This document shows positions 50,489 to 60,098 of a stretch of 64,000 bases of DNA, piece after piece (the stretch's first letter is position 1; each line of letters begins with the position of its first letter). The stretch covers positions 1,054,001-1,118,000 of the forward strand of contig CAVSDL010000001.1 of assembly GCA_963726775.1 (NCBI GenBank). The letters run 5' to 3'. The translations under genes and the position numbers were made by a program. The stretch is from CAIWHR01 sp963726775 (GTDB taxonomy: Bacteria > Pseudomonadota > Gammaproteobacteria > Burkholderiales > Casimicrobiaceae). The notes under the pieces are model-generated. The model saw nothing but the letters and a program-made list of their open reading frames with translations. It ran no database searches and was not told the origin of the DNA.

Positions 50489-52005
50489 GAACCGGCCGCG
50501 ATGAGCGCGTTGGCAACATGCGCAGCGACCCGGTCGCCCTGCGCGCCCGTCAACCCGAGACCGCACTTCGTCCGCCGCCACAACACGTCGTCGACCGCGC
50601 GCGCCCACTCCTGGCGCACGAACCAGTCGATCTCGACGGCGGTGAGGCCGTTGCCGAAATGCTCTCCGAGATCGGCGGGAATACTGGCGTCGCCGAGGAT
50701 CGTGGACGCGAGCGAGCCATGCCGCCGCGCGATCCCGCGCACCCATTCGGCGGGCAGTCCCGGGTAGCGACGCTGCAGGTTCGCGACCCACTTTCCTATT
50801 CCCCCCGGCGGCAGGTCGCCACCGGGAAGCGGAACGCCCCGGGTCCACGCCGGCCGCATCGTCGGCAGATACGGCGATAGCTCGTTGACCACATGCTCCG
50901 CGAGCCTGCGGTAGGTCGTAATTTTTCCACCATAGACCGACAAGAGCGGCGCGCCGGCGGCGCCGCCGCCATCGAGCTTCAGAACGTAGTCGCGCGTGAT
51001 CGCAGACGGATCGGATTGCCCATCGTCGTACAGCGGCCGGACGCCGCTGAAACTCCATGCGATGTCGGCCTTGGTCAGCGGTCTTTCGAGATATGAATTC
51101 GCGAGGTGCAGCAGATAGTCGACCTCGTCCCCCGAAATCGCGGGTCGCTCGAACTCGCTCACCGGCACGTCGGTCGTGCCGATCAGCGAATATCGATCCT
51201 CGAACGGGATGATGAACACAATCCGCTTGTCGGCATTCTGCAGGATGTAGGCGTGATCTCCGGTATGCACGCGAGGCACCACGATGTGGCTCCCTTTCAC
51301 GTGGCGCACTTTCTCGGTCGACGGCGATGTGGTGGCGGTGTCGCGGACCGCTTGGACCCACGGTCCTGCGACGTTCGCGATGGCGCGTGCCGTGACCACG
51401 GTCGACCCGCCGGTGGCCGTCGCCAGCGTCGCGCGCCAGACGTCCGCGTCGCGCCTCGCGCCGACGAACCGGGTCCGCACCCGTACATCGGCGCCCAGTT
51501 CGCGCGCCGCCATGGCGTTGGCAACGACGAGCCGGGCATCGTCGACGCGCGCATCGGCGTACACAAAGCCCTTCCGGAATTGGCGCTTCAGCCCTGCACC
51601 CCAGGGCGTCGCCTGCAGATCGACGCCGAATGACCCTGGCAGCGTCACGCGGCGCGAAAAATGGTCGTACATGAAGAGCCCGACGCGCAGCATCCACGCC
51701 GGACGCAGATGCGGCTCGTGGGGCAGCACGAACTGCAACGGCTGGACGAGATGCGGCGCCTGCTGCAGCACCACTTCACGTTCGGAGAGCGATTCGCGAA
51801 CGAGACGGAACTCGTAGTACTCCAGGTAGCGCAAGCCGCCGTGAATCAGCTTGGTGCTCCACTGCGACGTCGCTGCCGCGATGTCATCCTGCTCGACGAC
51901 GAGAACCTTGAGGCCGCGGCCGGCGGCGTCCCGGGCGATTCCGGCGCCGTTGATGCCTGCGCCGACGATGGCGAGGTCATAGATGTCGACGTTGTTGTCA
52001 GGCAT
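50485..52005 (-). CDS. glpD: Glycerol-3-phosphate dehydrogenase, FAD-dependent
   Basis: This is a 506-residue membrane-associated flavoprotein that oxidises sn-glycerol 3-phosphate to DHAP and feeds electrons to quinone. The FAD motif is DLAIVGAGINGAGIARDAAG. Further family motifs are TKLIHGGLRYLEYYEFRLV, GLFMYDHFS, YADARVDDARLVVANA, VRHVKGSHIVVPR and IPFEDRYSLIGTTDVPV. The C-terminal domain contains VDDVLWRRTKCGLGLT. The ATG at 52005 was chosen from the family N-terminus. It is coupled to a HAD-IIB gene. Confidence 0.93.
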   Translation of the reverse strand: MPDNNVDIYDLAIVGAGINGAGIARDAAGRGLKVLVVEQDDIAAATSQWSTKLIHGGLRYLEYYEFRLVRESLSEREVVLQQAPHLVQPLQFVLPHEPHLRPAWMLRVGLFMYDHFSRRVTLPGSFGVDLQATPWGAGLKRQFRKGFVYADARVDDARLVVANAMAARELGADVRVRTRFVGARRDADVWRATLATATGGSTVVTARAIANVAGPWVQAVRDTATTSPSTEKVRHVKGSHIVVPRVHTGDHAYILQNADKRIVFIIPFEDRYSLIGTTDVPVSEFERPAISGDEVDYLLHLANSYLERPLTKADIAWSFSGVRPLYDDGQSDPSAITRDYVLKLDGGGAAGAPLLSVYGGKITTYRRLAEHVVNELSPYLPTMRPAWTRGVPLPGGDLPPGGIGKWVANLQRRYPGLPAEWVRGIARRHGSLASTILGDASIPADLGEHFGNGLTAVEIDWFVRQEWARAVDDVLWRRTKCGLGLTGAQGDRVAAHVANALIAAGS

Positions 52006-52183
52006 TGGGAAAACGCTTCGGGTGCGAGGATTCATTCTAGCGCAAGCCAATGGCTCGGAACCGTGCGCCGCGACGGCGGTGTTAAGCTTCGACGGAACGA
52101 CACACTCACCAATCGCTCGCGCGCATTGCACTGCGTGAGTTCCGCGTGTGCAGCGCGCGCCTACCGATACAGGAGTAGCCGCC

Positions 52184-53380
52184 GTGATAATCGCCGCCGA
52201 CATCGCTGCTCTGGTCCCCGAGATGCAAGCGTGGCGCCATCGCATCCACGCGCACCCGGAGACCGCGTTCGAGGAGACGGAGACCGGCAATTTCGTCGCC
52301 GAAACGCTTGCGTCGTTCGGGCTCGAGGTACACCGGGGGCTCGCCAGGACCGGCGTCGTCGGCGTGCTTCGCTGCGGCGGCGGACGTTCGGCGGAGCGGT
52401 CGGCGATCGGGCTGCGTGCCGACCTCGACGCGCTGCACATCCACGAAAAGTCCGGCGCCCTTCATGCGTCGAGGATCGCCGGCAGGATGCACGCCTGCGG
52501 TCACGACGGCCACACCGCGATGCTGCTCGGGGCCGCCGCCGCGCTCGCGCGCAGGAAGAGCTTTCGCGGTACGGCGTACTTCATCTTCCAGCCCGCCGAA
52601 GAGAACGAGGGCGGCGGGCGGGTGATGGTCGAGGAGGGACTGTTCGACAAGTTCCCGATGCGTGCCGTTTATGGAATGCACAACTGGCCGCGGATGCCGG
52701 TCGGCACCTTCGCGATGCGGCCAGGACCGCTGATGGGCGCCTTCGACATCTTCGAGATCGTCGCCACCGGCAAGGGTACGCACGCCGCGATGCCGCACAC
52801 GGGGAAGGATCCGATGCTGTTCGCGGCCCACGCGATTTCCGCGCTGCAGACGATCGTGGCGCGCAATCTGCATCCGCTCGACGGCGGCGTGGTCAGCGTC
52901 ACGCAGGTCCACGGCGGCGACACGTGGAACGTGATCCCGCAGGAAGTCGTGCTGCGCGGCACCGTGCGCAGCTTCAAGGGCGCGGTCCAGGACCTGATCG
53001 AGCAGCGGTTGCGTGCCATCGTCGATGGTGTCGCTGCGATGTTCGAGATTTCGGCGACCGTCCGTTACGAGCGCCGCTACCCGGCGACGGTCAACGACGC
53101 CACGGAAACGAAGCACGCGATCGCCGCCGCTGCCGCCGTCGTCGGCATCGAAAACGTCGACACCGACCCGATGCCCGACATGAGCAGCGAGGACTTCGCC
53201 TTCATGCTGCAGGCGAAACCGGGTTGCTACGTGTGGCTCGGCGCGGGGCGTGGTCCGGACACTCCCGGTCTCCATAATCCGCACTACGACTTCAACGACG
53301 ACGCGCTGGCGATCGGCGCGAGCTACTGGGTCGCGCTTGCCGAGCAACAGCTCCCGGCAGCGGGCCACAAGGCAACCTAG
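52184..53380 (+). CDS. M20-family amidohydrolase (HipO-like)
   Basis: This is a 398-residue zinc/manganese amidohydrolase like hippurate hydrolase or N-acyl-amino-acid hydrolase. Metal ligands are in GRMHACGHDGHTAML (Cys105, His107), QPAEENEGGG (catalytic and metal Glu) and the C-terminal HNPHYDFND. The lid domain has KGTHAAMPHTGKDP and NVIPQEVVLRGTVRSF. The GTG at 52184 has GGAG 8 nt upstream; a GTG at 52148 is an alternative. The substrate is unknown. It is divergent from glpD. Confidence 0.88.
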   Translation: MIIAADIAALVPEMQAWRHRIHAHPETAFEETETGNFVAETLASFGLEVHRGLARTGVVGVLRCGGGRSAERSAIGLRADLDALHIHEKSGALHASRIAGRMHACGHDGHTAMLLGAAAALARRKSFRGTAYFIFQPAEENEGGGRVMVEEGLFDKFPMRAVYGMHNWPRMPVGTFAMRPGPLMGAFDIFEIVATGKGTHAAMPHTGKDPMLFAAHAISALQTIVARNLHPLDGGVVSVTQVHGGDTWNVIPQEVVLRGTVRSFKGAVQDLIEQRLRAIVDGVAAMFEISATVRYERRYPATVNDATETKHAIAAAAAVVGIENVDTDPMPDMSSEDFAFMLQAKPGCYVWLGAGRGPDTPGLHNPHYDFNDDALAIGASYWVALAEQQLPAAGHKAT

Positions 53381-53516
53381 GTTTTCCCCTCACGTGATCC
53401 GCGCGCGGCGTGCGCGTTTCTCGGACCGATCATGGCCGCGAAATTTGGCGCGTCGGCGTCGTGCCGATTTGGAGATCCATCGGCGGCTACCGGGTTCGTT
53501 TCGAACACGGCGCCGT
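53381..53516. other. Short convergent intergenic region
   Basis: This 136-bp convergent gap has no gene and no clear terminator hairpin. Confidence 0.5.
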
Positions 53517-54905
53517 CTACCGCTCGGGCAGCAACGTGCGCCGTCGCTCGTGGGCAACGAGCTTCAGCACCGCCGTCGAGGCAAGGCGCGCGCGGATGTT
53601 GTCGGCGCGCGACGTGAGGACGATGGGCACCCGCGTCCCGCAGACAATGCCCGCCGAATCGGCCCCGGCGAGGTACTGCAGCTGCTTCACCAGCATGTTG
53701 CCCGCCTCGAGGTCGGGCACGAGCAGGATGTCGGCCTGGCCCGCCACCGGCGAGCTGATCTTCTTGGCGCGCGCCGCCTCGACCGATATGGCGTTGTCGA
53801 AGGCGAGCGGGCCATCGAGCACGCCACCGGTGATCTGCCCGCGGTCGGCCATCTTGCACAACGCGGCGGCATCGAGCGTCCCGGGGATCTTCGGGTTGAT
53901 CGTCTCGACCGCCGACAGGATTGCCACCCGCGGCTCGGCAACGCCGAGGACGTGCGCGAGGTCGATCGCATTCTGGCAGATGTCGACTTTTTCCTCGAGA
54001 TCGGGATAGAGGTTGATCGCGGCGTCGGTGACCATCAGCAGCCGGGGATACGTCGACACGTCCAGTATGAATACGTGCGAGATGCGGCGCGCGGTCCGCA
54101 GGCCGGTCGCCGACGGCACGACCGCGCTCATCAATTCGTCGGTATGGAGGCTGCCCTTCATCAGCGCCTCGACCTGGCCGGCGCGTGCCATTGCCACCGC
54201 CTTTTCCGCGGCCGCATGGCTGTGTTCGACCGCCACGATCCGGTACGGCGAGATATCGATGTTACCGGCGCGCGCCACCGCGCGGATCCTCGCTTCGGGG
54301 CCGACGAGAATCGGGACGATCAGGTCGCGCTTCGCGGCTTCGATCGGGCCCGCCAGGGAATCGGTGTCGCAGGGATGCACGACGGCACAGGTGACTGGCG
54401 CGAGCATCCCGCATCGCTTCAGCAGTTTGGCGAACACGTCGTTGTGGCGCAGGATCAACTCCGGCGTCGCCACGTCGCTGTAGGCGATTCGCCCGATCGG
54501 CGCGGAAACGGTGGCGACACCTTCGACCAGGACAACGCCCGACTGCGATGTGCAGCGGCAGTCGAAATCGATCCGGTGACCTTCGGCGGATTTTGCTTTC
54601 GCGGTGACGGTCGCGGTCAGCGTGTCGCCGATGCGGCAGGTGCCCGCGTAGCGGAACTGCGTGCCGACGATGGCGCTGCCCGGACCGGGCAGGCGGCGGT
54701 TGAGGAGGCCCGCAACCAGCGCGATCGCCGCCGCACCCTGCGCGGAAATGCGGTCGTCGTGGCCGCCGCCTTCGATGTGAAAGCCGTCGACGTCGCCGGC
54801 GGCCAGCGCCAGCGCCTCGACATCGGGCGCGGTCAGCGTGCGCACGATCGTCTCGTGAGTCCCGATCGCGATCTCGTCGAACGTGCGGTTGGTGACGCTG
54901 CTCAT
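53517..54905 (-). CDS. MaoC-like dehydratase / phosphate acetyl(butyryl)transferase fusion
   Basis: This 462-residue bifunctional protein has an N-terminal MaoC hot-dog domain (residues ~10-150; GDVDGFHIEGG, PGPGSAIVGTQFRYAG) and a C-terminal phosphotransacetylase domain (residues ~165-460; VPILVGPEARIRAVARAG, LMKGSLHTDELMSAVV, HVFILDVSTYPRLLMVTDAA, NPKIPGTLDAAALCKMADRG, LVPDLEAGNMLVKQLQYLAG). It may hydrate enoyl-CoA and convert acyl-CoA to acyl phosphate. Fusions of this type are known in beta- and alphaproteobacteria, often near acetate kinase and poly-hydroxyalkanoate genes; none is adjacent here. Confidence 0.9.
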   Translation of the reverse strand: MSSVTNRTFDEIAIGTHETIVRTLTAPDVEALALAAGDVDGFHIEGGGHDDRISAQGAAAIALVAGLLNRRLPGPGSAIVGTQFRYAGTCRIGDTLTATVTAKAKSAEGHRIDFDCRCTSQSGVVLVEGVATVSAPIGRIAYSDVATPELILRHNDVFAKLLKRCGMLAPVTCAVVHPCDTDSLAGPIEAAKRDLIVPILVGPEARIRAVARAGNIDISPYRIVAVEHSHAAAEKAVAMARAGQVEALMKGSLHTDELMSAVVPSATGLRTARRISHVFILDVSTYPRLLMVTDAAINLYPDLEEKVDICQNAIDLAHVLGVAEPRVAILSAVETINPKIPGTLDAAALCKMADRGQITGGVLDGPLAFDNAISVEAARAKKISSPVAGQADILLVPDLEAGNMLVKQLQYLAGADSAGIVCGTRVPIVLTSRADNIRARLASTAVLKLVAHERRRTLLPER

Positions 54906-55047
54906 GCCGGCCTCTCGGGCGCAGCGTCGTCGGACGCCGCCTCGATGGCGACCCGGGGTCCGTCGCGACGGCCGGCTGCGCATGAACATCGTAGCCGAAG
55001 TCCGCGGCGCCGCAACGCCATTGCGAACATAGCTTGCGTCAGGACAA

Positions 55048-55074
55048 GGAAAAGGGCGGCTCTCGGGTCCGCCC
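55048..55074 (-). terminator. Intrinsic terminator of the atp operon
   Basis: On the minus strand GGGCGG-ACCCGAGAG-CCGCCC is followed by TTTTCCTTG, 30 nt after the atpC stop. This is the expected end of the atp transcript. Confidence 0.8.
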
Positions 55075-55103
55075 GTGTCCGGCACCGCGTCCGGGGCGCG
55101 CCG

Positions 55104-55526
55104 TCAGGCGCGGTGGCGCATCTTGCGGATCGCCTGGAGCTGCGCCACCGCGATCGCCAGCTCGCCTTCGGCCTGGGCGATATCTTCTCGGGAGGTCCTG
55201 TTCTGCATGGCTTCCTCGGCGGCTTTTTTCGCTTCCAGCGCGGACACCTCGTCTAGGTCCTTCGCCCGTATCGCGGTGTCGGCGAGCACGGTCACGCGCG
55301 CCGGCTGCACCTCGAGGAACCCGCCGTGCACGAACACGAGTTCCTCTTCGGCCTTCCCCGGCATCTTGATGCGAACGGCCCCGGGCCGGATCTGCGTCAG
55401 CAGCGGCGTGTGCCGCGGAAAGATGCCGAGCTCGCCCATGATGCCTGGCAGAACGACGAATTCCGCCTCGCCCGAGAAGATCTGCTCTTCGGCGCTGACG
55501 ACATCGACGTGGATCGTGTTGGGCAT
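55104..55526 (-). CDS. atpC: ATP synthase F1 epsilon subunit
   Basis: This 140-residue protein belongs to the central stalk and inhibits ATP hydrolysis. It has the N-terminal beta-sandwich IHVDVVSAEEQIFSGEAEFV with GELGIFPRHTPLLTQIRPG, and a C-terminal helical hairpin. It is the last gene of the atp operon, followed by an intrinsic terminator. Confidence 0.95.
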   Translation of the reverse strand: MPNTIHVDVVSAEEQIFSGEAEFVVLPGIMGELGIFPRHTPLLTQIRPGAVRIKMPGKAEEELVFVHGGFLEVQPARVTVLADTAIRAKDLDEVSALEAKKAAEEAMQNRTSREDIAQAEGELAIAVAQLQAIRKMRHRA

Positions 55527-55560
55527 GTTGGATCAACCTTCGGTGGAAGGCGTCAATGGA

Positions 55561-56961
55561 TTATTGGAGGGTCTTCGCCTTCTCGAACGCTTCCTCGATC
55601 GGGCCGACCATGTAGAACGCCTGCTCCGGCAGCTCGTCACATTCACCGTTGACGATCATGGAAAAGCCCTTGATCGTGTCCTTCAGCGACACGTACTTGC
55701 CCGGCGAGCCGGTGAAGACCTCGGCCACGCTGAACGGCTGCGACAGGAAGCGCTGGATCTTGCGCGCCCGCGCGACGGCCAGCTTGTCCTCGGGCGACAG
55801 CTCGTCCATGCCCAGAATCGCGATGATGTCGCGCAGCTCCTTGTAGCGCTGCAGCACCGACTGCACGGCGCGCGTCGTGTTGTAGTGCTCCTCGCCGATC
55901 ACCAGCGGGTCGATCTGGCGCGACGTCGAGTCGAGCGGATCGACCGAAGGGTAGATGCCGAGCGAGGCGATGTCGCGCGACAGCACGACGGTCGCGTCGA
56001 GGTGGCCGAACGTCGTCGCCGGCGACGGGTCGGTCAGGTCATCGGCGGGCACGTAGATGGCCTGGACCGAGGTGATGGAGCCGGTCTTGGTCGACGTGAT
56101 CCGTTCCTGCAGCTTGCCCATTTCTTCGGCGAGCGTCGGCTGGTAGCCCACCGCGGAGGGCATCCGGCCGAGCAGCGCCGAGCACTCGGTGCCGGCAAGC
56201 GTGAAGCGGTAGATGTTGTCGATGAACAGCAGCACATCGCGGCCTTCGTCGCGGAAGTTCTCGGCGATGGTGAGGCCGGTCAGCGCGACGCGCAGACGGT
56301 TGCCCGGCGGCTCGTTCATCTGGCCGTAGACCATGGCCACCTTGGATTTGCCGAGATCGTCCTTGTTGACAACCCCGGCTTCGATCATCTCGTGGTAGAA
56401 GTCGTTGCCCTCGCGCGTGCGCTCGCCGACCCCGGCGAAAACGGACAGCCCCGCGTGGGCGGTCGCGATGTTGTTGATGAGCTCCATCATCGTGACGGTC
56501 TTGCCCACGCCCGCGCCGCCGAACAGGCCGATCTTGCCGCCCTTGGCGAACGGACAGCAGAGGTCGATCACCTTGATCCCCGTCTCCAGCAGCTCCTGCG
56601 ACGGCGAGAGCTCCTCGAACACCGGTGCATCGCGGTGGATCGACATCTGCTTCTCCGCGTCGACCGCGCCCCGTTCGTCGATCGGCCGACCCAGCACGTC
56701 CATGATGCGGCCCAGCGTCTTGCCGCCGACCGGGACCGTGATCGGATTTCCCGTGTTGACGACGATCATCCCGCGGCGCAGGCCGTCGGAGCTGCCGAGC
56801 GCGATGGTGCGCACGACGCCGTCGCCCAGCTGCTGCTGCACCTCGAGCGTCAGCCCGATCTCATCCATCTTGAGGGCGTCGTAGATCTTCGGCAACTCGT
56901 TGCGCGAGAACTCCACGTCAACGACCGCGCCGATGCACTGAACGATGGTTCCTTGACTCAT
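55561..56961 (-). CDS. atpD: ATP synthase F1 beta subunit
   Basis: This is the 466-residue catalytic subunit. The Walker A is FGGAGVGKTVTMMELI, followed by GVGERTREGNDFYHEM, the DELSEED-region variant GMDELSPEDKLAVARARKIQ, and Walker B VLLFIDNIYRF. It is between atpG and atpC. Confidence 0.97.
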   Translation of the reverse strand: MSQGTIVQCIGAVVDVEFSRNELPKIYDALKMDEIGLTLEVQQQLGDGVVRTIALGSSDGLRRGMIVVNTGNPITVPVGGKTLGRIMDVLGRPIDERGAVDAEKQMSIHRDAPVFEELSPSQELLETGIKVIDLCCPFAKGGKIGLFGGAGVGKTVTMMELINNIATAHAGLSVFAGVGERTREGNDFYHEMIEAGVVNKDDLGKSKVAMVYGQMNEPPGNRLRVALTGLTIAENFRDEGRDVLLFIDNIYRFTLAGTECSALLGRMPSAVGYQPTLAEEMGKLQERITSTKTGSITSVQAIYVPADDLTDPSPATTFGHLDATVVLSRDIASLGIYPSVDPLDSTSRQIDPLVIGEEHYNTTRAVQSVLQRYKELRDIIAILGMDELSPEDKLAVARARKIQRFLSQPFSVAEVFTGSPGKYVSLKDTIKGFSMIVNGECDELPEQAFYMVGPIEEAFEKAKTLQ

Positions 56962-57009
56962 GTTCGCATCCCCAGGTTTCGTTGCTTCAATTCGTGTCGT
57001 GCCGGTTTG

Positions 57010-57903
57010 CTAGACCGCCGCCGCCCCGCCAACGATCTCGGACAGTTCCTTCGTGATTGCCGCCTGGCGGGTCTTGTTGTGGATGAGCTGCAATTCTTCG
57101 ATGATCGTCCCGGCGTTGTCGGACGCCGCACGCATCGCGACCATCCGCGCCGATTGCTCCGAGGCCATGTTCTCGTTGACCATCTGGTAGATGACCGCCT
57201 CGACGTAACGGCGCAGCATGCCGTCGAGCAGCGCTTTCGCGTCGGGCTCATAGATGTAGTCCCACGAACCTGCCGCCGCGTCCGCCTTGCGCACCTCGCC
57301 GGTGCCCGGCGAACGGAATTCCTCGGGGATCGGCAGCATGTGCCCGTGCCGGCCTTCCTGCTTCATCGTGTTGATGAAGGTTGTGAAGAATACGTGCACT
57401 TCGTCCAGCGTGCCGTCCAAGTACTTGTCGAGCAAGACCTTCACCGGCCCGACCAGCGTCTCGATATGCGGGCGGTCTCCGAGCTGCACCGCCTGCGCCA
57501 CCACGTTGGCGCCCAGGCGCTGGAGGAAGCCCAAACCTCTGCCGCCTATCGCGCAGTAGTCGACCTCCAGCCCTTTGCCTCGCCACGCCTTGTGCGCGCT
57601 CAGCACCAGCCGGAGGATGTTGGTGTTGAGGCCGCCACACAGGCCCTTGTCGGTGGTGACGACGATCGCGCCCACGCGCTTCACGGTCTCGCGTTTCGCG
57701 AGGAACGGATGCTTGTACTCGGTGTTAGCCTTGGCGATGTGCATCGCGATCTGCAGCGCGCGCTCGACATACGGTCGCGACGCGCGCATCCGGTCCTGGA
57801 CCTTTTTCATCTTCGAGGCCGCGACCATCTCCATCGCCTTCGTAATCTTGCGCGTGCTTTGCACGCTCTTGATCTTGTTTCGAATTTCTCTGGAGCCTGC
57901 CAT
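57010..57903 (-). CDS. atpG: ATP synthase F1 gamma subunit
   Basis: This 297-residue rotating central-stalk subunit begins MAGSREIRNKIKSVQSTRKI with TKAMEMVAASKMKK. Its C-terminus carries SEQSARMVAMRAASDNAG, the coiled-coil axle region. The frame is open upstream of 57903, but that extension is not gamma. Confidence 0.96.
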   Translation of the reverse strand: MAGSREIRNKIKSVQSTRKITKAMEMVAASKMKKVQDRMRASRPYVERALQIAMHIAKANTEYKHPFLAKRETVKRVGAIVVTTDKGLCGGLNTNILRLVLSAHKAWRGKGLEVDYCAIGGRGLGFLQRLGANVVAQAVQLGDRPHIETLVGPVKVLLDKYLDGTLDEVHVFFTTFINTMKQEGRHGHMLPIPEEFRSPGTGEVRKADAAAGSWDYIYEPDAKALLDGMLRRYVEAVIYQMVNENMASEQSARMVAMRAASDNAGTIIEELQLIHNKTRQAAITKELSEIVGGAAAV

Positions 57904-57955
57904 CTCGTGTCCTTGTCGCGGGTCGCCGCACAGCCGGCGCGGCAGCTCGAAGACG

Positions 57956-59497
57956 TCAGTACGCGCCGTTCTTCTTGAAGTCCTCGACTGCCGCAGTGAG
58001 TGCCTTCTCGTCATCGGCCGAAAGATCCTTGGTCTTTTCGATGTTCGCCATCAGCGCCGCGTACTTGCTCTTAAGGTACGCGCGCAGCGCCGCCTCGAAC
58101 GCCAGCGCCTTCTCGACCGGGACGTCGTCGTAGTAGCCCTTATCGACCGCGAACAACGTCACGGCCATCTCGTTGACCTGCAGCGGCTGGAACTGGGGCT
58201 GCTTCATCAGCTCGGTGACTAGACGACCGCGGTCCAGTTGCTTCCGCGTCGCTTCGTCGAGATCGGACGCGAACTGCGCGAACGCCGCGAGCTCGCGGTA
58301 CTGCGCGAGCGAGAGCCGCACGCCGCCCCCCAGCTTCTTGATGATCTTGGTCTGCGCTTTGCCGCCAACCCGCGACACCGATATCCCTGCGTTCATCGCC
58401 GGGCGGATGCCGGCGTTGAAGAGATCGGTTTCGAGGAAGATCTGGCCGTCGGTGATCGAGATCACGTTGGTCGGCACGAACGCCGTCACGTCGCCCGCCT
58501 GCGTCTCGATGATGGGCAGCGCCGTCAGCGAGCCGGTCTTGCCCTTGACGGCACCCTTGGTGAACTTCTCGACGTACTCCGCAGAGACGCGCGCAGCGCG
58601 CTCGAGCAGTCGCGAGTGCAGGTAGAACACATCACCCGGATAGGCTTCGCGGCCCGGCGGGCGGCGCAGCAGCAGCGAAATCTGCCGGTACGCCCATGCC
58701 TGCTTGGTCAGGTCGTCGTAGATTATCAGCGCGTCCTGGCCGCGGTCGCGGAAGTATTCGCCCATCGTGCATCCTGAGTACGGCGCAATGTACTGCATCG
58801 CCGCCGACTCCGAGGCCGTCGCGGCAACGACGATTGTGTAAGCCATCGCGCCGGTTTCTTCGAGCTTCCGAATGACGTTCTTGACCGTCGAAGCCTTCTG
58901 GCCGATCGCAACGTAGACGCAAAACAGGTCCTTGCCCTTCTGGTTGATGATCGTGTCGACCGCCACGGCGGTCTTGCCCGTCTGGCGGTCGCCGATGATG
59001 AGCTCGCGCTGGCCGCGGCCGATTGGCACCATCGCGTCGATCGCCTTCAAGCCCGTCTGCACCGGCTGCGATACGCCTTCGCGCCAGATCACACCGGGTG
59101 CGATCTTCTCGATGACGTCCGTCTCCTTGGCCGTGACCGGTCCTTTGCCGTCGATGGGCTGGCCGAGGGAATTGACGACGCGCCCGATCAGCTCCGGGCC
59201 GACCGGCACCGACAGGATGCGCCCCGTGCACTTCACCGTTTCGCCTTCGGAAATGTGCTCGTACGCGCCGAGTATCACGACGCCGACCGAATCGCGCTCG
59301 AGGTTCAGGGCGAGGCCGAACGTGTTGCCCGGAAACTCGAGCATCTCGCCCGCCATCGCGTCGGAGAGCCCGTGAACGCGGGCGATGCCGTCGGAGATGG
59401 AGACGACCGTCCCCTGCGTGCGCACCGTCGCGCCGGTGTCCAGGTTCTGGATCTTGCTCTTGATCAGTTCGCTGATTTCAGAAGGATTCAGCTGCAT
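57956..59497 (-). CDS. atpA: ATP synthase F1 alpha subunit
   Basis: This 513-residue non-catalytic nucleotide-binding subunit starts MQLNPSEISELIKSKI. The Walker A is IGDRQTGKTAVAVDTII. Other features are GIARVHGLSDAMAGEM, YSGCTMGEYFRDRGQDALII and the alpha signature PAMNAGISVSRVGG with the Arg finger region. The ATG at 59497 was chosen over the upstream in-frame codons. Confidence 0.97.
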   Translation of the reverse strand: MQLNPSEISELIKSKIQNLDTGATVRTQGTVVSISDGIARVHGLSDAMAGEMLEFPGNTFGLALNLERDSVGVVILGAYEHISEGETVKCTGRILSVPVGPELIGRVVNSLGQPIDGKGPVTAKETDVIEKIAPGVIWREGVSQPVQTGLKAIDAMVPIGRGQRELIIGDRQTGKTAVAVDTIINQKGKDLFCVYVAIGQKASTVKNVIRKLEETGAMAYTIVVAATASESAAMQYIAPYSGCTMGEYFRDRGQDALIIYDDLTKQAWAYRQISLLLRRPPGREAYPGDVFYLHSRLLERAARVSAEYVEKFTKGAVKGKTGSLTALPIIETQAGDVTAFVPTNVISITDGQIFLETDLFNAGIRPAMNAGISVSRVGGKAQTKIIKKLGGGVRLSLAQYRELAAFAQFASDLDEATRKQLDRGRLVTELMKQPQFQPLQVNEMAVTLFAVDKGYYDDVPVEKALAFEAALRAYLKSKYAALMANIEKTKDLSADDEKALTAAVEDFKKNGAY

Positions 59498-59551
59498 GGT
59501 TTCCTCGCGTCGCGCCGGCCCCGCCGCCACCGGCCTGCGATAGTTTCGAAA

Positions 59552-60088
59552 TTAGGCCCGTAACTGGGTGGCCATCGCCGCAAGCTGCGCCTCGATGGTG
59601 CCGTCGATCACCGTGTCGCCAACGGTGATCCGCGCGCCGCCTCCGAGCGCCGGATCGACGTTGACCGTCGCCTCGATCTTTCTGCCGAACCGTTTCTCCA
59701 ATGCCGCCGTGAGCTCCGCCGTCTGTGCGTCGGAAAGCGGGAACGCGCTGTCGATCCGCGCTTTGGCCACGCCGTCGGTGTCGTTCTTCAGCGCCTCGAA
59801 CAGCTCCCGGATCTGCGGCAGCACCGCAACCCGATCGGCCTCGACCAGCACGCGGACGAAATTGCGGCCGGTGGCATCGAGGCGCTCGCCGCCGACGGCG
59901 AGCAGCAACGCCGCCTTGTCGGCTGCGGTGAGCTTGGGGTTGTCGAGCGCCGCCTCCATCTGTGGATCGGCGGCGACGTCGCAGAGGAAGCGCAACGTCT
60001 CCGACCAGACCGGCAGGGCGCTGGCATCGCGCGCGATCCGGAACGCCGCTTCGGCGTAGGGTCGGGCGATTGTTGTCAGTTCGGCCAT
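59552..60088 (-). CDS. atpH: ATP synthase F1 delta subunit
   Basis: This is the 178-residue peripheral-stalk cap linking F1 to subunit b. The N-terminal helical domain begins ELTTIARPYAEAAFRIARD. The C-terminal signature is DPALGGGARITVGDTVIDGT. It starts 10 nt after atpF. Confidence 0.94.
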   Translation of the reverse strand: MAELTTIARPYAEAAFRIARDASALPVWSETLRFLCDVAADPQMEAALDNPKLTAADKAALLLAVGGERLDATGRNFVRVLVEADRVAVLPQIRELFEALKNDTDGVAKARIDSAFPLSDAQTAELTAALEKRFGRKIEATVNVDPALGGGARITVGDTVIDGTIEAQLAAMATQLRA

Positions 60089-60098
60089 CGCACGTCCG

